Shown: one piece after another, positions 1-6,188 of the stretch
Numbering within the stretch: position 1 is the first letter of the stretch
How the letters are laid out: every line of letters begins with the position of its first letter
NCBI RefSeq assembly: GCF_001429165.1
Contig: NZ_LMIR01000002.1
Coordinates: forward strand, 1,104,662 to 1,168,661
DNA: 64,000 nucleotides
Source: Agromyces sp. Root81
GTDB lineage: Bacteria; Actinomycetota; Actinomycetes; Actinomycetales; Microbacteriaceae
Reading direction: 5' to 3'
Translations under genes and position numbers: made by a program
Notes under the pieces: model-generated
What the model was told of the DNA's origin: nothing
The model's input: only the letters and a program-made list of their open reading frames with translations
Database searches by the model: none

Positions 1-213
1 CCGAAGTACGTCTACAACTGGCTCGCCAGGGAGGAGTACTCGGTCGAGGCATCCGCACCGCTCTCACCGGGTGCGCACTCGATCGTGTTCGAGTTCGACT
101 ACGACGGCGGCGGCCTGCACCAGGGTGCCACCGGTCGCATCACGGTCGACGGCTCGACGGCGGATGTCGGAACAGACGCGTTCTCACCGGTCACCGACGA
201 CTACAGCCCCTCG
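1..213 (+). pseudogene. Arylsulfatase C-terminal remnant (runs in from the left edge)
   Basis: The frame starting at base 1 reads PKYVYNWLAREEYSVEAS, then FEFDYDGGGLHQGATG and DVGTDAFSPVTDDYS. This is the C-terminal beta-rich region of sulfatases of the PF00884 type. Only this end is in the window, so the catalytic domain cannot be judged. From memory of the family, about 20 residues normally lie between ITVDG and DVGTD, and a further 20-30 residues follow SDDY. Both are missing here. The frame stays open to base 1098 only because it runs antisense through the erm gene, so I stop the recognisable homology near base 213. I infer a decayed 3' end, probably damaged when the facing erm gene arrived. 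A functional truncated enzyme is possible if the upstream part is intact. Confidence 0.55.
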
Positions 214-1095
214 GTCGCCGCGCACCCCCGCCCAGAGCGCGGCCCACTGCGGCCCGGTGAGCCGGCTCGGCAGCACGTCGGCGGCGACCCCGACGGTGCG
301 CAGCAGCGCAGCGGCACGATCGGCGCTCAACGGCCGGGAGGTCCGGCGCAGGATCTGAGCGAGCCCCCGGCCACGGCCCCGGTACACCTCGGCGACGAAC
401 GCCTGGTAGACGCCGCGGTCGGCGGGTGCGACGAGCGGCTCCTGCCGCCGCTCGATCGTGAAGACACCGCCGTCGACCGACGGTGCCGGCTTGAACGCAC
501 GCGCCGGCACGCGCTCGTGCAGCCGGAACGAGAACCACGGGTCCCATTGCGCGGTGAGCAGGCTCGAACCGCCGACGCCGCAGCGCCGCCGCGCCACCTC
601 CCACTGCGTGAGCAGGATCGCATCGGTCCAGCCTCCCCGAGCGAGGAGGGAGCGCATGATCGCCGTCGTGAGGTGGAAGGGCACGTTGCCGACGACCGCG
701 TGCTGATCGGAGGGATACCGCCACGCGAGGGCGTCGGCCTCCACGATCGTCACATGGGGATCGTCCCCGAACTCACGACGGAGTGCGTCGGCTCGCCGAC
801 GGTCGATCTCGAGCGCGGAGAGCGGCCGGCCGAGCGCCGCGAGTTCGCGCGTGATCGCGCCGCTGCCGGCGCCGAGTTCGACGATCGGGCCGCGTGTGGC
901 GGCCGTCAGCGCGACGAACCGGTCGACGACGCGGCGGTCGACCAGGAAGTTCTGGCCGAGCTCGTGGCGGCCGCCGGCCGCCGGCGGCCGGGCGAGCGCC
1001 GAGGCCGGATTCGATGCCCGGTGGGAACGGGCGGATCGACCGGAACGGGAAGCAGAAGAAGAGAACGGAAGAGAGGAAGGGATGTGTGTACGCAA
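184..1095 (-). CDS. erm: Erm-family 23S rRNA (adenine-N6)-methyltransferase
   Basis: This enzyme would methylate A2058 of 23S rRNA using S-adenosylmethionine and so reduce binding of macrolides, lincosamides and streptogramin B. In the 303-residue product, GRHELGQNFL lies at about 42-51, the SAM motif VELGAGSG at 72-79, ALEID at 94-98, EADAL at 119-123 and the target-adenine motif NVPF at 137-140, all in family order. I chose the TTG start at 1095 because GGAG sits 6 nt upstream; no ATG fits. The first 40 residues are Ser/Arg/Pro-rich and unlike other Erm proteins. The last codons overlap the arylsulfatase remnant on the other strand. A 15-codon leader ORF and stem-loops lie upstream, so drug-inducible expression is likely. 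The KsgA family is related, but the motif wording is Erm. Confidence 0.9.
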   Translation of the reverse strand: MRTHIPSSLPFSSSASRSGRSARSHRASNPASALARPPAAGGRHELGQNFLVDRRVVDRFVALTAATRGPIVELGAGSGAITRELAALGRPLSALEIDRRRADALRREFGDDPHVTIVEADALAWRYPSDQHAVVGNVPFHLTTAIMRSLLARGGWTDAILLTQWEVARRRCGVGGSSLLTAQWDPWFSFRLHERVPARAFKPAPSVDGGVFTIERRQEPLVAPADRGVYQAFVAEVYRGRGRGLAQILRRTSRPLSADRAAALLRTVGVAADVLPSRLTGPQWAALWAGVRGDRGAVVVGDR

Positions 1096-1164
1096 TGAGA
1101 ACTCCGCTGGCGAGGATCGTCAGCCGGGCGCGCCGAAGCGGCACCGCGGCCAGGGTCATTGGCC

Positions 1165-1210
1165 GAGGCGGAGGGACGGATGAAAGGTTCGGTCGCTCCG
1201 CCTCAGGCGG
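1165..1210 (-). promoter_or_regulatory. Candidate attenuator upstream of erm (mutually exclusive stem-loops)
   Basis: On the transcribed (minus) strand, GAGGCGGAG (1196-1204) can pair with CTCCGCCTC (1165-1173): 9 perfect base pairs with a 22-nt loop. The same first arm can instead fold locally as CCGCC-TGA-GGCGG (1198-1210), whose loop is the stop codon of the leader ORF. A ribosome on that ORF would block the first arm, which is the usual logic of erm attenuation. The pairing is seen in the sequence; the regulatory role is inferred. Confidence 0.6.
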
Positions 1211-1250
1211 TGCGGGGCCGAATGATCATTGCCGTGTAATTGCAGGACAC
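1203..1250 (-). CDS. Leader peptide of erm (15 codons, MSCNYTAMIIRPRTA)
   Basis: A GTG at 1250 opens a 15-codon ORF ending with TGA at 1203-1205, about 110 nt before the erm start. An internal ATG at 1229 would give the octapeptide MIIRPRTA. A -10 hexamer 8 nt before the GTG suggests a leaderless message that begins with this ORF. The stop codon sits inside the attenuator hairpin. Short, charged leader peptides before erm genes stall ribosomes in the presence of macrolides. The particular sequence here is not one I recognise. Confidence 0.55.
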   Translation of the reverse strand: MSCNYTAMIIRPRTA

Positions 1251-1258
1251 GATCGTCG

Positions 1259-1264
1259 ACCCTA
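1259..1264 (-). promoter_or_regulatory. -10 element (TAGGGT) of the erm leader transcript
   Basis: TAGGGT on the minus strand ends 8 nt before the GTG of the leader ORF. A weak -35, TTCCGC, lies 17 nt further upstream. No ribosome binding site precedes the GTG, in keeping with a leaderless start. Confidence 0.45.
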
Positions 1265-1289
1265 GCAAACGAGCCCCGATCGCGGAAGC

Positions 1290-1844
1290 CTAGGCGCCCG
1301 ACGGCGGGTTCGCGAGCAGTTCGACCCGGTCGGCGAGGTAGCGGTCGAGCGGCGTGAGCGCGTCGGGCTGGGCCGGGCTCCAGCGCACGAACAGTTCGTC
1401 GCCGACGACCACGAGCGGGCCGGATGCCCCGGACCGAACGAGTTCGGCCGGGTCGACGGGCGACGCGTCGAAGTTCACGGTCTCGCCCTCGGCGAAGCCG
1501 CCCTTCACCGCGGCGGCCCGATAGGCGCGCTGCTCGGCGATCGCCGCGGCGGGCGTGCTCCGTCGCGCAGGGCGCTCGGCGCGCACCACACGGCCGGTCG
1601 CGAAGAGCCGGCCGTCGGCGTCGACGAGCAGCACCCCGAGCCGCCAGACGCGACCGAGCGGGGTCATCCGTGCAGCACGCGGGATGCCGAGGGTGCGTCG
1701 CTCGGGCACGTATTCGGCGAGCGCCTCGTCTCGGGCGGCGTGCCGGCCGAGTTCCGCTGCGGCAGCCGACGCGGCAGCGGCAAGCGCCTGCAGGACGGCC
1801 GGCTCGGCCGACGCGGCAGGCCCGGGCGCCGCGGCATCCGTCAT
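1290..1844 (-). CDS. Hypothetical protein, 184 aa, last gene of a three-gene operon
   Basis: The product begins MTDAAAPGPAAS at the ATG at 1844, which overlaps the stop of the upstream gene (ATGA), so translation is probably coupled. It has an Ala-rich N-terminal helix, no signal peptide and no membrane segment. The middle (GRVWRLGVLLVDADGRLFATGRVVRA) alternates hydrophobic strands in the manner of a small beta-sheet fold. The C-terminus is LDRYLADRVELLANPPSGA. I do not recognise a family with known function. Similar actinobacterial proteins sit in the same three-gene order with an endonuclease/exonuclease/phosphatase protein. A longer open frame upstream exists only because it runs out of phase over the preceding gene. 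Confidence 0.8.
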   Translation of the reverse strand: MTDAAAPGPAASAEPAVLQALAAAASAAAAELGRHAARDEALAEYVPERRTLGIPRAARMTPLGRVWRLGVLLVDADGRLFATGRVVRAERPARRSTPAAAIAEQRAYRAAAVKGGFAEGETVNFDASPVDPAELVRSGASGPLVVVGDELFVRWSPAQPDALTPLDRYLADRVELLANPPSGA

Positions 1845-2260
1845 CGCGATCGCTCGATCAGCTCGAGCAGGGCGAGGCCGTACGCCTCGGCGACGTCGGG
1901 ATGCTCGAAACGGCGGCTCTGGCCACCGAGCTCGATCTCGACCTCGAACGCGTCGTCGAGGCGCCGGAGCGCACGGAACGCCCCGCGCAGCAGCTCCCGC
2001 AGCTGGTCCTCGCGAGGCAGCCACACCGCGTCGCCGACCGAGACCGAGTCGAGCGCCCACTCGGTCGTGCCATTGAAGCCGAGGATCGTGTCGGTCGGGA
2101 ACTCCTGCGGCTCGATCGTCATCTCGCTGACCGTGAAGACCTCGGCCTCGACCTCGGCCTCGACGGACCCCGGCACATGGAGCTGGAACCGGTCGCCGGA
2201 CTCCGGGTTCCACGCGAGCCCGGCCTCCCGCAGTGCGAGTGCGAGCTCGCGACCGATCAC
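1841..2260 (-). CDS. Conserved hypothetical protein, 139 aa
   Basis: The product VIGRELALALREAG...LIERSR starts at a GTG (2260) that overlaps the stop of the upstream phosphatase-fold gene by GTGA, and its own stop overlaps the next start by ATGA. It is a soluble mixed alpha/beta protein with a conserved-looking core (EFPTDTILGFNGTTEWALD, then VWLPREDQLRELL). Homologues in actinomycetes have been labelled as pilus assembly protein CpaE. I see no P-loop or receiver motif to support that, so I give no function. The middle operon position suggests it works with its neighbours. Confidence 0.8.
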   Translation of the reverse strand: MIGRELALALREAGLAWNPESGDRFQLHVPGSVEAEVEAEVFTVSEMTIEPQEFPTDTILGFNGTTEWALDSVSVGDAVWLPREDQLRELLRGAFRALRRLDDAFEVEIELGGQSRRFEHPDVAEAYGLALLELIERSR

Positions 2261-2949
2261 GGCGCGCTCGCCGGCACCACGACGCTGTAGTCGGCGTCGA
2301 CGAGGATCGGCATGTGATCGGATGACCCGCGCGCGAGCGTCTCGACGCCGGCGATGTCGAGCCCGACCGAGGTCGCCAGATCGAAGTGCCCCCGGAAGAA
2401 CTTGTACCGCGTGTAGGTGCGCTTGTCGCTGAGCGTCAGGTCGTAGCCCGAGTCGCGCACCTTCTCGCCGAGGCTCTCCTTGAAGATCGGGTAGTTGTAG
2501 TCGCCGACCATGAGCGTCGGCAGGCCCGGGCCGAGGAACTGGAGTTCGCCGAGCGCCGACTTGATCTGGTGCCGTCGCAGCGAGTTCAGCGCCGTCAGCG
2601 GCGCGGCGTGGAACGAGGCGACGATGAGCTCGCGCTGCGCCTCGTTGTCGAAGAGGCGCACGCCGATGAGGCGTTCGTGGGCTGGCTGCAGCAGCCGGTC
2701 GTGCAACGACTTCTTGAGCGCGAACGCCTGGATGCGCACAGCTCGGAACCGCTCGGCGTCGTAGTACAGCGCGAGGCCGAGCCGGTTGCGCTGGGTCGCG
2801 TCGGCGAGCTGCAGGTCGTGGATCTGCTGCGGCAGGTCCTGCGTGTCGCACTCCTGCAGGCACAGGATGTCGGGCGAGTAGCGCTCGACGATGCCGACGA
2901 GCTCGCCGCTCGCCCGGTGCTTGCGGAGGTTGTAACTGATCACGCGCAT
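2257..2949 (-). CDS. Endonuclease/exonuclease/phosphatase-fold protein
   Basis: This 230-residue protein has the motif order of the DNase I / inositol-phosphatase superfamily: ISYNLR at 4-9, LQECD at 31-35 with the metal-binding Glu, GDYN at 149-152 and SDHMPI at 210-215 with the catalytic Asp-His. It is short for the superfamily but carries all key acidic and His residues, so it should be an active metal-dependent phosphodiesterase or phosphatase. The substrate cannot be told from sequence. There is no signal peptide. It is the first gene of a three-gene operon; a TAGGCT hexamer lies 9 nt before the ATG and may be the promoter. Confidence 0.87.
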   Translation of the reverse strand: MRVISYNLRKHRASGELVGIVERYSPDILCLQECDTQDLPQQIHDLQLADATQRNRLGLALYYDAERFRAVRIQAFALKKSLHDRLLQPAHERLIGVRLFDNEAQRELIVASFHAAPLTALNSLRRHQIKSALGELQFLGPGLPTLMVGDYNYPIFKESLGEKVRDSGYDLTLSDKRTYTRYKFFRGHFDLATSVGLDIAGVETLARGSSDHMPILVDADYSVVVPASAP

Positions 2950-3000
2950 GATTCGATCAGCCTACGTCTCCCAACTCGTGAGGGGCCCCGGAATTTCCGA

Positions 3001-4158
3001 TCAGATCGGCCGGCGGCCCGGCGCCACCCCGACCCGCACATGCAGGCCGGTCGCGGCCTCCTCGAGCGCGAGGTCGAGTTCGGTGAGCGGATGCGTCGCA
3101 CCCACGAGTTCGTCGAACGGCAGCGACTGCCACGAACGTTCGAGGAACTCGACGGCGCGCTCGAGCTGCCCGGCCGTGTAGTTGTGCACCCCGGTCACCG
3201 TGACGAGCCGTCGCACGACGGTCTCGGGGTCGAGGCTCACCTCCGACCCCGGTGAGACGCTGCCGACGAGCACGGCGACACCGCCGACCCCCACGACGTC
3301 GAGCACCGTGCGCACGGCCGCGGCGGTGCCGGATGCCTCGACGGCCACGAGCACCTCGCGGAGCCCTCTGGCTTCGAGACCGGCGAGCACGGCGTCGAGA
3401 CGTTCGGGCGAGGCGCCGCGGGCGAGCGGGTCGGCAGCGACGGCGCCGAGTCGGCGCACGAACTCGCGCCGCGAGGCATCCGGATCTGCGACGACGACGA
3501 CGGCGCCGGCCTCGATGGCCATCGCCGCGACGGAGAGTCCGATCATGCCGGCCCCGGTCACGAGCACGAGGGCGCCGTCGAGATCGACGGTCGCCGCGGC
3601 GGCGTCGAGGGCGGCGACCGCCGTCGCCGTCGCGCACGACGCGGGCGCCGCGATGGCCGCGGGCAGCGCCTCGGTGACGCGCACAGTCGCGGTGCCGGCG
3701 CGCAACTGCACGTGCGTGGCGAACCCGCCCGACAGCTCCCAGCCGCGGTGCACGCGCTCGTGCCCGTACTTCGCGAGCGTGCGGCACTTCTGCGTGAGGC
3801 CCCGTCGGCACCGGTCGCAGTCGCCGCAGCTGACCGTGACCGACCAGACGACGCGGTCGCCGAGCCCGAGCAATTCGCCGTCGGCCCGCACCGCGCCCTC
3901 ACCGACGGCGACGACCCGCCCCACCTGCTCGTGCCCGAGCACGAGCGGGGCGGGCGCGGAGCGGTGACCGCTCACCGTATGGACATCGGAGCCGCAGATC
4001 GTCGCGAGTTCGACCTCGACGAGCGCCTCGCCTTCGGCGAGCCGCACCCCCGGCGCCGCGAGCGCCTCGTGCGGTCGGCCCGGTTCGTACCAGACCATCG
4101 CCACGGGCGAGGGTTTCACGATGACGTCGAGCTCGCCGACCCGCACGACGGTGTGCAT
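3001..4158 (-). CDS. Zinc alcohol dehydrogenase of the phosphonate-catabolism type (HpnZ-like)
   Basis: This medium-chain dehydrogenase of 385 residues has catalytic zinc ligands in CGSDVH (55-60) and GHE (75-77), and a complete structural zinc site with cysteines at 111, 114, 117 and 125. Its nucleotide-binding GAGMIG lies at 202-207. The N-terminal MVWYEPGRPHEAL around 21-33 resembles the dehydrogenase that TIGRFAMs ties to phosphonate catabolism clusters. It follows the HAD hydrolase by 9 nt and is last in the phn operon. A later start at Met21 is possible. I infer that it oxidises or reduces an alcohol/aldehyde released from a phosphonate side chain; the true substrate is unknown. Confidence 0.85.
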   Translation of the reverse strand: MHTVVRVGELDVIVKPSPVAMVWYEPGRPHEALAAPGVRLAEGEALVEVELATICGSDVHTVSGHRSAPAPLVLGHEQVGRVVAVGEGAVRADGELLGLGDRVVWSVTVSCGDCDRCRRGLTQKCRTLAKYGHERVHRGWELSGGFATHVQLRAGTATVRVTEALPAAIAAPASCATATAVAALDAAAATVDLDGALVLVTGAGMIGLSVAAMAIEAGAVVVVADPDASRREFVRRLGAVAADPLARGASPERLDAVLAGLEARGLREVLVAVEASGTAAAVRTVLDVVGVGGVAVLVGSVSPGSEVSLDPETVVRRLVTVTGVHNYTAGQLERAVEFLERSWQSLPFDELVGATHPLTELDLALEEAATGLHVRVGVAPGRRPI

Positions 4159-4167
4159 CGCGGGCCC

Positions 4168-5022
4168 CTACTCGCCGCGGAGGCCGAGCAGCGCGGGCAG
4201 CTCGACGATGCTGTCGATGACGGCGTCGGCGCCGGCCGCCTCGAGCGCGTCGCGGTCATGGGCACCGCTCAGCACGCCGACGACGAAGCCGGCGCCCGCG
4301 TTGACGCCCGACTCGACATCGCTCACAGTATCGCCGACGACGACCATCGCGTCGACCGCGCTCGCGCCGGTGCGCAGCAGCGCGGTGAGCGGCAGGTCCG
4401 GGTGCGGACGGCCCCGGCCGGCGTCGGCCGGCGACAGCACGAGGTCGGCGAGCTCGTGCCAGCCGAGCGCGTCGATGATCGCGTCGCGGGTCTCCGGCGA
4501 GAAGCCGGTGGTGAGCACGACGGATGCCCCGGCGCCCCGCAACTCCCTGATGACGTCGGCCGCACCCGCGATCTCGGCGACGCCCTCGCTCGCGACGAGC
4601 TCGGCGTACGCCCCCTCGAAGGCCGAGTTCGCACGCTGCGCTGCATCCTCATCATCGTCGGCGAGCACCCGGAAGACCTCGATCTTCGACTGGCCCATCG
4701 TGTCGCGCACGTACTCGAGCGCGCTCTCGAAGGCCTCGCCGGTGGCGATGCCGCTGCGCTCGGCCGCGAGGGCGAACGCCCGCTCGACGACGCCGTCGTC
4801 GGCGACGGTCGTGCCGGCCATGTCGAGCACGATGAGCTCGATGTCGCCGGAGTCCTCGTCGTCGAAGTCGGCGTCGTCTTCGTCTTCGAGGTCGTCGAGT
4901 CGTTCGTCGAGCTGATCGGCGGAGAGCGCACGGAGGTCGACCTCGCCGGTCTCCGTCTGCTCGACCAGTTCGTCGCGCTCGGCGAGTTCGTCGGCGGAGA
5001 GGCCGGTGGTGGTGGAGGTCAT
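4168..5022 (-). CDS. Phosphonatase-like HAD hydrolase with acidic N-terminal extension
   Basis: This is a 284-residue HAD-superfamily protein. Motif I is LIVLDMAGTT with nucleophile Asp67, the DxAGT form typical of phosphonoacetaldehyde hydrolase relatives rather than DxDGT. Motif II is VVLTTGFSPETRD and the acidic motif is VVGDTVSDVESG. It probably cleaves a C-P bond or a phosphate ester produced from imported phosphonate. The first ~60 residues, ending in a run of Asp and Glu (45-60), precede the HAD fold and are not part of the family. The ATG at 5022 overlaps the upstream oxidoreductase stop (ATGA), so this start is well placed and the extension is probably real. Confidence 0.87.
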   Translation of the reverse strand: MTSTTTGLSADELAERDELVEQTETGEVDLRALSADQLDERLDDLEDEDDADFDDEDSGDIELIVLDMAGTTVADDGVVERAFALAAERSGIATGEAFESALEYVRDTMGQSKIEVFRVLADDDEDAAQRANSAFEGAYAELVASEGVAEIAGAADVIRELRGAGASVVLTTGFSPETRDAIIDALGWHELADLVLSPADAGRGRPHPDLPLTALLRTGASAVDAMVVVGDTVSDVESGVNAGAGFVVGVLSGAHDRDALEAAGADAVIDSIVELPALLGLRGE

Positions 5023-6188
5023 GATGCGCCTTTCTGCAGGGTGGTCGTGAGTGCCGGGTGTTCGCCGGTGAATCCCGCGACGACGTGGTCGGCGAGCCCG
5101 AGCCCGGTCGTCATGCCGATGCCGGTGGTCGCGCTTGCGAGGTGCACGCCGGGCTCGACCTCCTCGATGAGGAAGTCGTCGGGTGCGCTCGCATAGACGC
5201 CCTGCCACCGCTCGACGACGCGCAGCTCGTCGATGCCGAAGAGCGAACGGGCCTCGGCGACGAGCGACTCGAAGGCGAACTCGGCCTGGAAGGGCGTCAC
5301 CGTCTCGCCGCGCGAGTGGGTGTCGCCGACGATGAGGGTGCCGTCGGGCAGCCGCGTGTACATCTGGTTCAGGTCGAGGGCGGCGAGGTCGGGCCGCTCG
5401 GCGTGCAGCCGCTCCCGAAGAGCGGCCGCAGCCGGAGTCGCCGAGAAGGCGCCGTAGCGCACGAGCGACCACCCGGTGAGGAGCGGTGCGGTCAGCGGCA
5501 TCCGCAGTTCGGCGGAGACCCGCATCATGTCGAGCGCGCAGCGCACGATGCCGTGCCGCTCGGCGACCTCGGGGTAGAGCAGGTCGATGTCGTGGTTCAC
5601 CGCGACGACGACGCGGCCGACGTCGATCGGGCCGCGGCTCGTCTCGACGCGGCCGGGGCGCACGGCGCCGACCGCGGTGCGGCGACGGAACTCGACGCCC
5701 CCGCGCTCGAGGTGCGCCGCGAGCGCGGCCACGGCCTGGCGGGGGTTCGCCTGCAGGTCGCGCGGAAGGAACGCGCCGCCGACGGCCGTGCCCGGGGCGA
5801 GCGGCATCCGCTCGTCGGCCTCGGCGGCCGTGAGCAGCTGGACCTCCTCGCCACGAGAGGCGGCGAGATCGCGGAGCACGGCGAACTCGTCGTCGCGGCG
5901 GGCGGCCACGAGGGTGCCCGATTCCCGCAGCCAGACGCCGGCGTCGCGGGCGAGGCCGAGCCACAGTTCGCGCGAGGCGAGGGCGAACTCGCGGGCGAGC
6001 CCCGCCTGCGGTGTGAAGCACAGGTGACCGAAGTTGCGCACGGATGCCCCGGAGGGCTCGCTGCCCCGCTCGATCACGACGACCCGCTGCCCGCGCCGGT
6101 GGGCGGCGAGCGCGGCGCCGAGGCCGACGATGCCCGAGCCGACGACCGCGACGTCGAAGCCGGCCGCGCCGGCGCTCATCGGGCTCAT
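5019..6188 (-). CDS. FAD-dependent oxidoreductase of the phosphonate cluster (HpnW-like)
   Basis: A 389-residue DAO-family flavoprotein. The FAD-binding GSGIVG is at 17-22 after a beta strand, and VVVIERG gives the ribose-binding acidic residue. The C-terminal TTGIGMTTGLGLADHV is the second FAD contact typical of D-amino-acid and sarcosine oxidases. Proteins with this layout are repeatedly found with PhnCDE transporters and phosphonatase-like hydrolases. By analogy with PbfD- and PhnY*-type enzymes it may oxidatively remove the amine from an aminophosphonate such as 2-aminoethylphosphonate; this is inference. I start it at 6188, where ATGA overlaps the permease stop. It is coupled to the HAD gene downstream. 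Confidence 0.86.
   Translation of the reverse strand: MSPMSAGAAGFDVAVVGSGIVGLGAALAAHRRGQRVVVIERGSEPSGASVRNFGHLCFTPQAGLAREFALASRELWLGLARDAGVWLRESGTLVAARRDDEFAVLRDLAASRGEEVQLLTAAEADERMPLAPGTAVGGAFLPRDLQANPRQAVAALAAHLERGGVEFRRRTAVGAVRPGRVETSRGPIDVGRVVVAVNHDIDLLYPEVAERHGIVRCALDMMRVSAELRMPLTAPLLTGWSLVRYGAFSATPAAAALRERLHAERPDLAALDLNQMYTRLPDGTLIVGDTHSRGETVTPFQAEFAFESLVAEARSLFGIDELRVVERWQGVYASAPDDFLIEEVEPGVHLASATTGIGMTTGLGLADHVVAGFTGEHPALTTTLQKGAS

Noticed and set aside
85..1098. 337-codon plus-strand ORF across the erm gene
   Set aside because: Beyond the short sulfatase homology it is the antisense of erm; its composition is that of a mirror frame and no family is recognisable.
1..1264. Erm region as a transposon or integron
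   Set aside because: No transposase, terminal inverted repeats or attC site is visible within the window, though the left side is cut off.
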